From the NCBI GenBank assembly GCA_025936825.1, contig JAICSO010000003.1, positions 248,001 to 312,000 of the forward strand: 64,000 nucleotides of DNA. The letters are read 5' to 3'. The DNA comes from Terriglobales bacterium (GTDB taxonomy: Bacteria; Acidobacteriota; Terriglobia; Terriglobales; Acidobacteriaceae). The translations under genes and the position numbers were made by a program. Numbering within the stretch: the first letter of the stretch is position 1; each line of letters begins with the position of its first letter. The notes under the pieces were generated by a model. It made no database searches, was not told the DNA's origin, and saw nothing but the letters and a program-made list of their open reading frames with translations. Below, piece by piece: positions 34,476 to 42,613 of the stretch.

Positions 34476-35537
34476 TTAGCTTAGGTCGACGAGAGGAAGA
34501 CCTGCCGTGTCCCAGGCGAGGTGGTAAACGGCGCTGGTACTGGCCAGGATTGCGGACCGTCCAGGTGCAAACGCCAAGCCAACAAGGTTTGGTCCTGCAA
34601 CCGCGAGGGAAGCGTTGCCATCGGGCGTGATCTTCACGACCCCGCGCTTTCCTTCTAAGGATGCAGCCACGTGCAAGTTTCCATCGCGATCAAATGCCAG
34701 ACCTTGTGGACGTCCCAAGCCGCGATAGAACACCGACACAGCCCCATGCGGATCGATTTTGTACACCGCATCGAAGCTCGATGGCGTTGGTCCAGCCACG
34801 AACAGGTCGCCGTGAGGCCCGAATGCCAGATGGTAGGCTGAAACGCTGGGCTCCAACGTGGCAAACACAAAAATCTGGCGATCGCGCGCAATCTTGAAAA
34901 TTGTCCCGCTGCGATCGCCGACGTAGAGATTCTCCGCCTTATCAAAAGCAATTCCCGTGGCCACGCCCATGCTCTCCGCATAGGTCGACATCGTCCCATT
35001 CGGCGCAACTCGATAAACCGCTCCGTCGTACCGCGACGAAACGTACATCTCGCCGGCGCGGTCGAATGCAATCGATGTCGCGTTCATCATCTCGGTGAGG
35101 AACGGCTTCACGTGGTAATTGGTGTCGATCTTGAAAATTGAGACCGGTACCTTCTGGCCACGAGATCCAGAGAACGTGACGAAGACATTCCCCTCGGCAT
35201 CGAGCGCCGGGTTGGTGACGGGATGCAGGTTCTCCGCGAGAGGCGTTGCCACGCGCAGTTGGCCCGAATTGCTGGAATGACCGTTGGTCGAGACTACCAC
35301 TCCGCCCGAAGCCGCGCCCTGGGGCACGCGCGCCACCACGAAATCGTCAGAGCTAATTACCACCGGCCCTTCTACTTCTCCAAACCGCACTCGCGGCCGC
35401 TTCAACTCCGGAGGACGCAGCCCGCTGCCAATGATTCGCACCTCGCCCCCAGGCAAGGCAGCCGCCGGTGAAACCGCCTCGATGTGCGGCTGTCCATTCG
35501 GACTCTTCCTGCCCAGGATGCGGTCGGAAATCGTCAT
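34476..35537 (-). CDS. IPT/TIG plus NHL-type beta-propeller protein
   Basis: 353 residues. An IPT/TIG-like domain at about 18-100 ('SPAAALPGGEVRIIGSGL') precedes a six-bladed propeller with NHL/SMP-30 style strands ('AFDRAGEMYVSSRYDGAVYRV', 'AFDKAENLYVGDRSGTIFKI', 'AFDRDGNLHVAASLEG', each shown in part). No signal peptide is visible, so it may be cytoplasmic or exported by another route. Such propellers bind ligands or partners; no catalytic triad is evident. It follows pgpA by 6 bases on the same strand. Confidence 0.78.
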   Translation of the reverse strand: MTISDRILGRKSPNGQPHIEAVSPAAALPGGEVRIIGSGLRPPELKRPRVRFGEVEGPVVISSDDFVVARVPQGAASGGVVVSTNGHSSNSGQLRVATPLAENLHPVTNPALDAEGNVFVTFSGSRGQKVPVSIFKIDTNYHVKPFLTEMMNATSIAFDRAGEMYVSSRYDGAVYRVAPNGTMSTYAESMGVATGIAFDKAENLYVGDRSGTIFKIARDRQIFVFATLEPSVSAYHLAFGPHGDLFVAGPTPSSFDAVYKIDPHGAVSVFYRGLGRPQGLAFDRDGNLHVAASLEGKRGVVKITPDGNASLAVAGPNLVGLAFAPGRSAILASTSAVYHLAWDTAGLPLVDLS

Positions 35538-35543
35538 GCAGAG

Positions 35544-36059
35544 TTACAGTGAAAGAAGCCGGAAATGTAGTACAAGTTGCATCACCAGCAGTGCGTACAA
35601 GCCCGCGGCGACGTCGTCCACCACAATGCCCGTGCCTTCAGGCAAGCCTTCCAGTTGGCGCACTGGCGGCGGTTTCAGAATATCGAACGCGCGAAAAAGA
35701 ATAAAGCCCAGGAGCAGCGTTTTCCATGAAATTGGCGCGAACAGCAATGTGATCCACTGACCGGCAACCTCGTCGATCACCACAGATTGCGGGTCCTTCA
35801 GCTGCCAAGCCCTCGCAAACCGGGTAGCTGCCGGAATCCCAACCACGATGGCCAGCAGCGCCAGACCAGCCAGCACGACCCAGTGAGCCTGTGCTGGGAT
35901 CCATCTCCAGACTACCGCCCAGATCAACACCGCTCCTGCTGATCCCCAGGTGCCCGGCCCGGGTCGCAATCGCCCGATGCCAAAGAAAGTGGCGACCAGC
36001 GTCGCCCACAGCGGTGCAGAAGAAACCGGTGTGACCCTCTCCACCGCCACCTCACTCAT
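35544..36059 (-). CDS. pgpA: Phosphatidylglycerophosphatase A
   Basis: 171 residues, the family length. Signatures are 'FFGIGRLRPGPGTWGSAGAV' near the start and 'VVIDEVAGQWITLLFAP' with the acidic pair, plus 'RAFDILKPPPVRQLEGLPEG' and 'GIVVDDVAAGL'. It removes phosphate from phosphatidylglycerophosphate in the membrane. ATG 36059 is preferred; longer frames upstream overlap yacG in another frame. The gene overlaps yacG by 8 bases. Confidence 0.93.
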   Translation of the reverse strand: MSEVAVERVTPVSSAPLWATLVATFFGIGRLRPGPGTWGSAGAVLIWAVVWRWIPAQAHWVVLAGLALLAIVVGIPAATRFARAWQLKDPQSVVIDEVAGQWITLLFAPISWKTLLLGFILFRAFDILKPPPVRQLEGLPEGTGIVVDDVAAGLYALLVMQLVLHFRLLSL

Positions 36060-36261
36060 CTTCGTTCTTCCTGATGTCAGAATGCTCCAGCAGGTCGCTA
36101 ATGTCCTGCACCGGTGACGACACCACATACTTCCCGCTGGCCCATTTGCCGAGATCCAGCAGCCGGCAGCGCGCGCTGCAGAAAGGGAAGTCCTCGGCCC
36201 CAACGGCGACCGTCTGCTTACACGTGGGACATTTCACCTGGACTTTGCGCTTGCGTGGCAC
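36052..36261 (-). CDS. yacG: DNA gyrase inhibitor YacG
   Basis: 69 residues. The zinc site is made of four Cys: 'VKCPTCKQTV' and 'FPFCSARCRLLDLGKWASG'. YacG binds zinc and inhibits gyrase in E. coli. The gene overlaps the start of pgpA, so it is the first gene of the yacG-pgpA-propeller unit. Acidic tail 'DISDLLEHSDIRKNEDE' is typical of the family. Confidence 0.9.
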   Translation of the reverse strand: MPRKRKVQVKCPTCKQTVAVGAEDFPFCSARCRLLDLGKWASGKYVVSSPVQDISDLLEHSDIRKNEDE

Positions 36262-36287
36262 AAGTTAATTGTAGTGGAGGGAAGAGG

Positions 36288-36400
36288 ACAGCATCAGCAG
36301 TGAGCAGCGAGCAAGAGCAGGCACCTAGGAGGTGCAAGATATTCCCGGTGGGTTGCTTGCTCACCGCTCACAACTCGCCGCTCATTGCTGTTCCACACAA
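36288..36400. repeat. Inverted heptamer repeat (GCAGYGA / GCTCACY arms)
   Basis: Left arm of 7-base units (GCAGTGA, GCAGCGA, GCAAGAG; 36298-36319), spacer of about 40 bases, right arm with units GCTCACC, GCTCACA, ACTCGCC and GCTCATT (36358-36390), complementary to the left. It lies between yacG and the RsbRD-like gene. Confidence 0.75.
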
Positions 36401-36426
36401 TAGGGGCGGCACTCGATGCATCCGGC

Positions 36427-36912
36427 CTACGCCTTCGCTCTCACCGCAACCGACGCCAGCGCGAGATGAGCATCCTCTTCGCGCATGACGGTCTCATATC
36501 CGAGCGAGCCTGAGTACGCGGCATGGTCGAAGAAGCGTCCGATCGAATGCAGCAGATCGAGGTCGCCCAGCAACTCCACCGGGAACTCCAGCAGTCCTTC
36601 TCGCTCGAGGTATGTCCACAGGCATTCTTTGGTGGTGTTCAGCGCAAACAAGAACTGGCTGAAAGGAACTCCCTGCCTGGCGCGCCGGACGCCCAGACCC
36701 ACGTATCGCTCCTCGATTTCCGACTGCGTTTTCGACAAGATCCAGTCGCTCAGGTTGCGATAAATCTCGTGCGTCCGCATCATGATCTCCTGTGAGGGCA
36801 CTTTCTGCAGCAAGTCGGGGCAGCTTCCGGAGGCCTTCAGACGATGCATGAGTTCATCCGACAAAGCTCCGGCGTGCGATTCGATCAGTTGGACCATCCT
36901 GAGAGCGAACAT
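36427..36912 (-). CDS. RsbRD N-terminal-like sensor protein
   Basis: 161 residues, helical. The pattern ('LIESHAGALSDELMHRLKAS', 'MMRTHEIYRNLSDWIL', 'YVGLGVRRARQGVPFSQFLF', 'LGDLDLLHSIGRFFDHAAY') fits the globin-like N-terminal domain of RsbR/RsbRD stressosome proteins, without the STAS half. A near-perfect Shine-Dalgarno (AAAGGAGGT, 4 bases before ATG) is present. It is divergent from the universal stress protein gene. Function inferred: stress sensing, partner unknown. Confidence 0.75.
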   Translation of the reverse strand: MFALRMVQLIESHAGALSDELMHRLKASGSCPDLLQKVPSQEIMMRTHEIYRNLSDWILSKTQSEIEERYVGLGVRRARQGVPFSQFLFALNTTKECLWTYLEREGLLEFPVELLGDLDLLHSIGRFFDHAAYSGSLGYETVMREEDAHLALASVAVRAKA

Positions 36913-37001
36913 AACGACCTCCTTTCCTGCGTTGCGCAGGGCCAGGTGGAGGACAGGGGCGGGTCGCTATTCACAACAGACAGCCAGCCCACAATTCGGC
37001 A

Positions 37002-37031
37002 GCTTGGCAATTAGAACAGCAGTTGCCAAGC
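37002..37031. promoter_or_regulatory. Perfect 9-bp inverted repeat in a divergent intergenic region
   Basis: GCTTGGCAA (37002-37010) and TTGCCAAGC (37023-37031), 12 bases apart, sit between the divergent RsbRD-like and UspA genes. They could be an operator shared by both or an RNA hairpin. No protein is proposed. Confidence 0.5.
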
Positions 37032-37149
37032 AGTTCAGTGTCCTGGGTCACAAGTTGCAGTCGTGACCGCCATCACATTGATAAGTAAGGTGGATCACCT
37101 CGTCTGGTGCTCTCGAGGCGTACCTTCGAGAATTGACTGGGAGGTGTGT

Positions 37150-38118
37150 ATGCCTGCAACCTTCGTAGCCGAACCCACCCACAGGAAGCGTCCGGAAGAG
37201 GTTTCGTTCAAGCGCATTCTGTTGGCCACCGACTTCTCCGAAGCCTCGGAGCGGGCCCTGAGCTATGCAATTGCATTTTGCGCCCGGTATGCCGCGGACC
37301 TATTTATCGTGCATGCCGCCGAAGCCGAACCGCGGGAAGCGATCCCCATGGATCCTTTGCCACGTGAACTCGACCGTCCTCGTATCGAAGCCGAGCGCCA
37401 GATGAAGCGGTTGGGCAAGAGTGCCAGACTCAAGGATCTCCCGCATAACCTGATCGTCGAGAAGGGCGAAGTGTGGAGGGTATTGTCATCAGTGATCGAG
37501 CGCGAGCACATCGACCTGCTGATCATGGGTACTCATGGCCGACGCGGATTCCGGAAATTAGCCCTCGGATCGGTCGCCGAAGAGGTACTTCATCTCGCAC
37601 CGTGTCCGGTCTTGACGGTTGGACCAAATGTGACGCCTGCCCCGGCGCAGGCGGTCGATTTCCACGAAGTTTTGTTCGCGGCCGATTTTGGCCAAGCCTC
37701 GAATAACGCCTTGCCATACGCCATCGCGCTCGCCCAGGAGTGCAGCGGTCACCTCGTCCTGCTTCATATGATTGAGCCCATGCCTGCGGCGGAAATTGCG
37801 CCCGCTGCTTACGGTCCACCGATCTATGCGGCGCAGGAACTTGCCAAATGGCAGTCTGCGCGCAAACGCGAGAGTGAAGACAAACTTGCCGACCTGCTTC
37901 CGTCCAGCGTGCAGTGGGTCTCAAAGCCAACGTTTGCGGTCGGAATGGATTTGCTGCCGGAAGGCATTCTTGAAGTTGCCAAAATACATAAATCCGAGCT
38001 GATCGTCATGGGCGCAAACCACACCGAGACCCCTCGCTTAGCAGCCCACTTGCCATGGGCGCTTACCAGCGAGGTCATCCGCAAGGCGCGGTGCCCCGTG
38101 CTGACGTGCAGAAGCTAG
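37150..38118 (+). CDS. Tandem universal stress protein (two UspA domains)
   Basis: 322 residues. Domain 1 (about 18-165) starts 'FKRILLATDFSEASERALSYA' and has the ATP-binding 'GTHGRRGFRKLALGSVAEEV'. Domain 2 (about 178-320) starts 'FHEVLFAADFGQASNNAL' but lacks the second Gly-rich motif ('GANHTETPRLAAH'), so it may not bind nucleotide. ATG 37150 is supported by GGGAGG 5 bases upstream; the open frame extends to 37063. Expected role: stress survival. Confidence 0.88.
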   Translation: MPATFVAEPTHRKRPEEVSFKRILLATDFSEASERALSYAIAFCARYAADLFIVHAAEAEPREAIPMDPLPRELDRPRIEAERQMKRLGKSARLKDLPHNLIVEKGEVWRVLSSVIEREHIDLLIMGTHGRRGFRKLALGSVAEEVLHLAPCPVLTVGPNVTPAPAQAVDFHEVLFAADFGQASNNALPYAIALAQECSGHLVLLHMIEPMPAAEIAPAAYGPPIYAAQELAKWQSARKRESEDKLADLLPSSVQWVSKPTFAVGMDLLPEGILEVAKIHKSELIVMGANHTETPRLAAHLPWALTSEVIRKARCPVLTCRS

Positions 38119-38125
38119 GAAGGAG

Positions 38126-38336
38126 TCATTGAGGCATTGAATCATTGAATGATTGAATCATTGAATCATTGCATCATTGCATCATTGAATCATTGAATCA
38201 TTGAATCATTGAATCATTGAATCATTGAATCATTGAATCATTGAATCATTGAATCATTGAATCATTGAATCATTGAATGTCCCTTCGAGGACGGTTTGCC
38301 AATGATTCAATCCTCCGATGACTCAATGATTCAATT
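38126..38336. repeat. Expanded TTGAATCA array with inverted right arm
   Basis: About 18 units of an 8-base repeat TTGAATCA cover 38136-38278, mostly perfect (a few units read TTGCATCA). A spacer with 'GGACGGTTTGCC' follows, then a right arm 'ATGATTCAATCCTCCGATGA' onward (38302-38336). It is the longest of the three copies of this family. It lies between the UspA gene and the EamA transporter. Confidence 0.95.
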
Positions 38337-38371
38337 TCATACGACTCCTGCCTTCAATTTATGATCAGTGG

Positions 38372-39325
38372 GTGAGTTCCCGCCCGGCATCCTGGAAGAT
38401 TCTCTCCGCATTCGCGATCATTTACTTTGTCTGGGGTTCCACGTACCTGGCGATCCGCGTGGGCGTGCTGGAGATGCCACCATTCCTGATGGCAGGCATC
38501 CGCTTCTTCCTCGCCGGAGCCATTCTCTACGCCTGGATGCGCCTGACCGGTGTTCCATCTCCGACTCGGAGAGAGTGGCGTGACGCCATCATTCTTGGCG
38601 CGCTCATGTTTTTGATGGACTACGCTTGCCTCTTTTGGGCCGAACAGCGCGTGCCTTCGGGCATCAGTGCGGTGATTCTCGCGGCGATTCCCGTTTGCAT
38701 CACGCTGCTGGAAATTCTTTTCCTGCGCACACAGAAGTTAACCATGCGACTTGCCGCGGGTCTTGGCGTAGGAATGGTGGGCGTTGGCGTTCTCGTGAAT
38801 CCGTTTTCGTCGCTGGGTGAAGCACCGCTGGACCATGGCGGAGTGATCGCGCTCATTGTCGCCTGCTGGGGATGGTCCATCGGCACGATCGTGACGCGTC
38901 GCGTGACTCTGCCGAAATCCAAGGCACTGGGCTCCGCCATGCAGATGTTATGCGGTGGCATTCAGCTCTTGATCCTTGCTGCGATTGCCGGAGAGTTCAC
39001 GCGCTTCCATCCGCGCAGCATTTCGCCGGCGGCTTGGTTCTCGCTCTTTTACCTGATCACCGCAGGATCGATCGTCGCCTTCACCGCCTACGTCTGGCTG
39101 CTGCATTATGAGTCGCCGACGAAGGTTGGCACCTATGCCTACGTGAATCCGATTGTCGCTGTGATTCTCGGCGCATTTTTGGGCGGGGAAGCCGTCGGCC
39201 GCAGAACCGTGCTCGCCGGCTTACTCATTCTGATCGGCGTTGCGGCCATCACAACGATGAAAGCGAAAGTTGCGCCTTCCATCGAGGAAAGATTTCAAAC
39301 CGCGAGAGCCGAAGACAATCCGTGA
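38372..39325 (+). CDS. EamA/DMT family transporter
   Basis: 317 residues with about ten hydrophobic segments in two EamA halves; signatures 'IIYFVWGSTYLAIRVGVLEM' and 'YAYVNPIVAVILGAFLGGE'. The 'FWAEQRVPSGISAVI' loop is common in the family. Drug/metabolite exporters of this type move amino acids or small metabolites; the substrate is unknown. Start GTG 38372. Confidence 0.88.
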   Translation: MSSRPASWKILSAFAIIYFVWGSTYLAIRVGVLEMPPFLMAGIRFFLAGAILYAWMRLTGVPSPTRREWRDAIILGALMFLMDYACLFWAEQRVPSGISAVILAAIPVCITLLEILFLRTQKLTMRLAAGLGVGMVGVGVLVNPFSSLGEAPLDHGGVIALIVACWGWSIGTIVTRRVTLPKSKALGSAMQMLCGGIQLLILAAIAGEFTRFHPRSISPAAWFSLFYLITAGSIVAFTAYVWLLHYESPTKVGTYAYVNPIVAVILGAFLGGEAVGRRTVLAGLLILIGVAAITTMKAKVAPSIEERFQTARAEDNP

Positions 39326-39483
39326 TGAAGGGAACCGCGGCGTGTTTCGAAGCGACCGTCTTGAACTCGTCAGGCGCGCCTGTACGCCAATCAGCACAGG
39401 TCAAATCAGTGTTATGGCGATATTACGACAGTTGAGCCCGTCCGCTCAAGATGGCTGCTATGCTGACGGACGGAGATCGAGCA

Positions 39484-40008
39484 ATGTACGAAGTTGATGA
39501 GAATGACCGTGTGGTTACGCTGGAAGGTATTCCACAATCCTCGGCTGGTGCACCACTGCCGCTGATCCTGGCAAATGAGCAGCGCGTTGTTATTGCCTAC
39601 TACATAAACACAACCGATCCATCATGGGATGGCAAAACGGTGCGAATTCTAAATCAAGAGCGAAGCGAAGAACCCATTGCTATTGTTCGCATTGATTGTT
39701 TTGCTCACATGTTGGGTCCGCCTAACGACGAAGCCTTCAGCGGACACCCGTTAGCCAGCCGTGGCTTAAAACCTTATCGAGCCTTTCGAATCGAAGGCTC
39801 ATCATGGATTCGCAGGCTGGAAAAGATGAACCGAGTTCACAAGCTGCACAAGCCGGAACGCTTCCGTGCGCTTCAGCACCTAGTATTCGCCTTCCACTCG
39901 ACGTTCGAATGTGTCTGCAAGGAGTTCGACGTTCGGACGGAGCACGGAGCCATCCTGGATGCAGTCCCGGCAATGGCGGCTTTACTGTCCGAAAGGCGGA
40001 CCCGATAG
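39484..40008 (+). CDS. Conserved hypothetical protein
   Basis: 174 residues. The central block 'LGPPNDEAFSGHPLASRGL' followed by 'YRAFRIEGSSWIRRLEKMN' and 'FAFHSTFECVCKEF' belongs to a widespread family of hypothetical proteins. The conserved Ser/His/Glu-rich pattern could suggest an enzyme, but no assigned catalytic motif is visible. I chose ATG 39484 with GGAG 8 bases upstream; the open frame starts at 39451. No signal peptide. Confidence 0.68.
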   Translation: MYEVDENDRVVTLEGIPQSSAGAPLPLILANEQRVVIAYYINTTDPSWDGKTVRILNQERSEEPIAIVRIDCFAHMLGPPNDEAFSGHPLASRGLKPYRAFRIEGSSWIRRLEKMNRVHKLHKPERFRALQHLVFAFHSTFECVCKEFDVRTEHGAILDAVPAMAALLSERRTR

Positions 40009-40085
40009 TTACCTGATGAAATCAGGCGATATCGCTGATTTCCGAAACGGGTTTGGAGCGGGACGACCTCACGACCATCAGGAGT

Positions 40086-40388
40086 TTATCGCGACGACTT
40101 TGATGCAAGAATTTCTGGCTTGGCGATCTCCGGTGGTTTTGCAAACAGATCTTCCGCCTTGGCGAATAGCGCTTTAGCGACTTCTCCGTTGAGGTGAGCA
40201 TTCCGACCACTTTCATCGGCAAAGGTATCGAAGATGCCATATTTTCCGGGCCCCATCTTGATCGCGTACCAGCTAATCGTGCCCGCCTCACGCTCGGCCA
40301 ACGGCTGTGCGGATTTCAGAAACTGTTCGACATCGTTTTCTTTGCCCGGCTTGGCTTCGAGTTGCGCCCAAATCGCTAGTCTTCCCAT
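40086..40388 (-). CDS. Antibiotic biosynthesis monooxygenase (ABM) domain protein
   Basis: 100 residues: 'LAIWAQLEAKPGKENDVEQF', 'REAGTISWYAIKMGPGKYGI' and 'DESGRNAHLNGEVAKALF' match the ABM dimeric alpha/beta-barrel. Such small enzymes can act as heme or quinol oxygenases; nothing here shows which. ATG 40388. Confidence 0.8.
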   Translation of the reverse strand: MGRLAIWAQLEAKPGKENDVEQFLKSAQPLAEREAGTISWYAIKMGPGKYGIFDTFADESGRNAHLNGEVAKALFAKAEDLFAKPPEIAKPEILASKSSR

Positions 40389-40516
40389 TGTGTCTTCACC
40401 CCTCTCGATCTGATGCGTGACCCACAGGTTTGGTTACGCGTTCAGGATAACTGTTGTAATCCGGCGTTTGCACTCATTGACTCGATGCCAAAAAGCCTAA
40501 TACCGTCCTGCGCCTG

Positions 40517-42541
40517 CTACTGCTGCCCCTCTGTGCTCCCTTTAGGCGCTTCGTATGGCTTCTGCAGGTACCGTCGGGCCTCGTCCATCGCCCCAGCTGT
40601 GTTGTCGTTAGTCTGCAGGGCCTGACGATATTCGTTGGTAGCTCGTTCACGCTGCCCAGTCGTGTCGAAAATCTTGCCCAACTGAATGTGGCTCCAAACC
40701 TCGGTCCAGCGCGGATCGCCATCGCCGTTGAGCGAGTCGCGATAAGCATTCGCCGAAGCCTGATAGTTATGCTGCAGGAAGAAAATCTCCGCAATGCGGT
40801 AATGCGCGAGCGAACTGTTCTTGTTGATGTCGAGCGCCTTGTTGAATTCCGACAATGCTCCCGCGAGATCACCCTGCTGCACCAATGCCTGGCCGCGTTG
40901 AATGCCTGCCCGCAACCGGATGTCAGGCGAATTCTTTAATAGCCAATTCTGCGGATCAATGCTGATGCGCCGCGGCCTGCCGAAGGTATCTACACTGAAA
41001 GGCGAATCGGTCCCGGTCACATCTACGCGCTTGGTTTCCGTCTTGCCGTCGGTATCGATCTTCAGTTCTACGGGCATACGGAACAAGTCGAGATCCTGAG
41101 CAATCTGCCCAACCACGCGGAAACCCTTGTTGTTGCCCAAGCGGTAAATCGTGTACTTCGTTTTGAATTCTGGCGCGCCTGTCGAATCCAGCCACTGCGA
41201 AAAGAACCACGTCAGCTTCTGGCCGTAGTCCTTCTCCACGATCTCGCGGAAATCATCCACAGTAGCTGATTTCCCCTGATACTGCGTGTAGAAGTCCCGC
41301 ATGCACTGATCAAATTTCTGGTCACCCACGACCCAGCGCAGCATGTGCAAGATCATGGCTCCTTTATCCGTGACCAGCGACTGGAATTCCGGAGAGAACA
41401 AATCCAGCTTGCCCGCGCTCGAGAGCGGCACCGTGTCATAGGCCAGTGCGCCCACCGACATGTCTTTTACCGCCTCCTGCAACGCACCCTGCCCGGCCGC
41501 GGTCTCGATATAGCGAGCTTCGGAGTAACGAGAGAACCCGCCTTCAATCCACCAGTCGTTGCGCGATGCCGGACTCACGGTCACGCCCCACCACTGGTGC
41601 GCGATGTTGTTTGCCAGCAGGCGATAGTTGGTCTTCGGTGTAATTCCGCGGCTGGAGAGAGCGACCAATTGCGGCGCCCACGCGGAAGGCACGGTGTCGT
41701 CCGGAATCTCCACGATGCGCAGCACATTTGACGGCGGCACTCCGTACGCGGTGATGTAGTAAGTGAACTCTTTCACAGCCGTCTCGGCGTAAGCCGACGC
41801 AAGGTCCTTGTGCAGCGGCTTGAAGTAAACGTGGAGATCTACGCCAGCGTCCGTGCTGTAGTAGTCGCCGAACGACCCCGCGATGATGGTCCCAGGAAAA
41901 CTCGCCTTGTCGTACTTCAATACGAATGTTTTGGTTGGACCGGTGGACGGAGGAGCGCCTTTGATCACAGGTTCCTTGCCCTCGCTCACAGTCCCGCTAC
42001 CGATCACGATCATATGAGCAGGCACAGTTACGGAAATCGTTGACGTGAACCGGTTCACGCCATAGTTGTTCACCGGAAACCAGTCGCCAGCATAAAGCAG
42101 ATAACAAGTGTCATCGTTGATCGCGCTCAGCTTCAGGCCGGGAACGGGTGAATCATCGGCGGAATCCAGCACACCTGAATATTCGAAGGTCAGGGTGGCT
42201 GACTGGTCCTTTGCCATTGTCGAGTTCAGCGTAATGCGAACGCTGGAGTCCTGCGGATTGCGGTCGGCGGTCAGAGCCTTGCCTGCTTCGTCCACCACCT
42301 TCGTGAGCCGCAGGTCATTGTGCAGTTGGAAGGTGGCAATATTCATCTCTTCCGTCGCGGTGATCTTTACCTTCACCCGTGCCGTAATCTTATGATCGTG
42401 CGGGCTCAGGATGGCGTCGATCTGGTAATCATCGGCTCGGAAATGGGTTTTTTCAGCAGCGCGCGCCGAGAGGCCGGCTATGGCAGAGATGAACAACAGG
42501 GTAGCTGCAAACGTTCGCAGCGGCCGAGGTGCAAAGAACAT
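40517..42541 (-). CDS. Peptidase M1-like protein lacking the metal site, with TPR C-terminus
   Basis: 674 residues. A signal peptide (1-29) precedes the M1-type N-terminal beta domain and catalytic-like domain. The zinc motif of M1 enzymes (HExxH plus Glu in 'NEGF') is altered: residues 311-315 read 'NNIAH', so the first His and catalytic Glu are Asn, and the third ligand site reads 'WIEGGF' (333-336) with Gly for Glu. The 'GAMEN' loop is also absent. Residues about 560-660 form two or three TPR motifs. The fold is M1, but zinc peptidase activity is unlikely. It may be a binding or scaffold protein. Confidence 0.85.
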   Translation of the reverse strand: MFFAPRPLRTFAATLLFISAIAGLSARAAEKTHFRADDYQIDAILSPHDHKITARVKVKITATEEMNIATFQLHNDLRLTKVVDEAGKALTADRNPQDSSVRITLNSTMAKDQSATLTFEYSGVLDSADDSPVPGLKLSAINDDTCYLLYAGDWFPVNNYGVNRFTSTISVTVPAHMIVIGSGTVSEGKEPVIKGAPPSTGPTKTFVLKYDKASFPGTIIAGSFGDYYSTDAGVDLHVYFKPLHKDLASAYAETAVKEFTYYITAYGVPPSNVLRIVEIPDDTVPSAWAPQLVALSSRGITPKTNYRLLANNIAHQWWGVTVSPASRNDWWIEGGFSRYSEARYIETAAGQGALQEAVKDMSVGALAYDTVPLSSAGKLDLFSPEFQSLVTDKGAMILHMLRWVVGDQKFDQCMRDFYTQYQGKSATVDDFREIVEKDYGQKLTWFFSQWLDSTGAPEFKTKYTIYRLGNNKGFRVVGQIAQDLDLFRMPVELKIDTDGKTETKRVDVTGTDSPFSVDTFGRPRRISIDPQNWLLKNSPDIRLRAGIQRGQALVQQGDLAGALSEFNKALDINKNSSLAHYRIAEIFFLQHNYQASANAYRDSLNGDGDPRWTEVWSHIQLGKIFDTTGQRERATNEYRQALQTNDNTAGAMDEARRYLQKPYEAPKGSTEGQQ

Positions 42542-42613
42542 TCAGGAATTCTCCTCTGACTCTTCAATTGTACGATGATTTTCGCACCAGAAAAGATGTG
42601 TAGGTACAAGCGC

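Noticed and set aside
38126-38336. CRISPR array
   Set aside because: The TTGAATCA units are contiguous with no unique spacers, and no cas genes are nearby.
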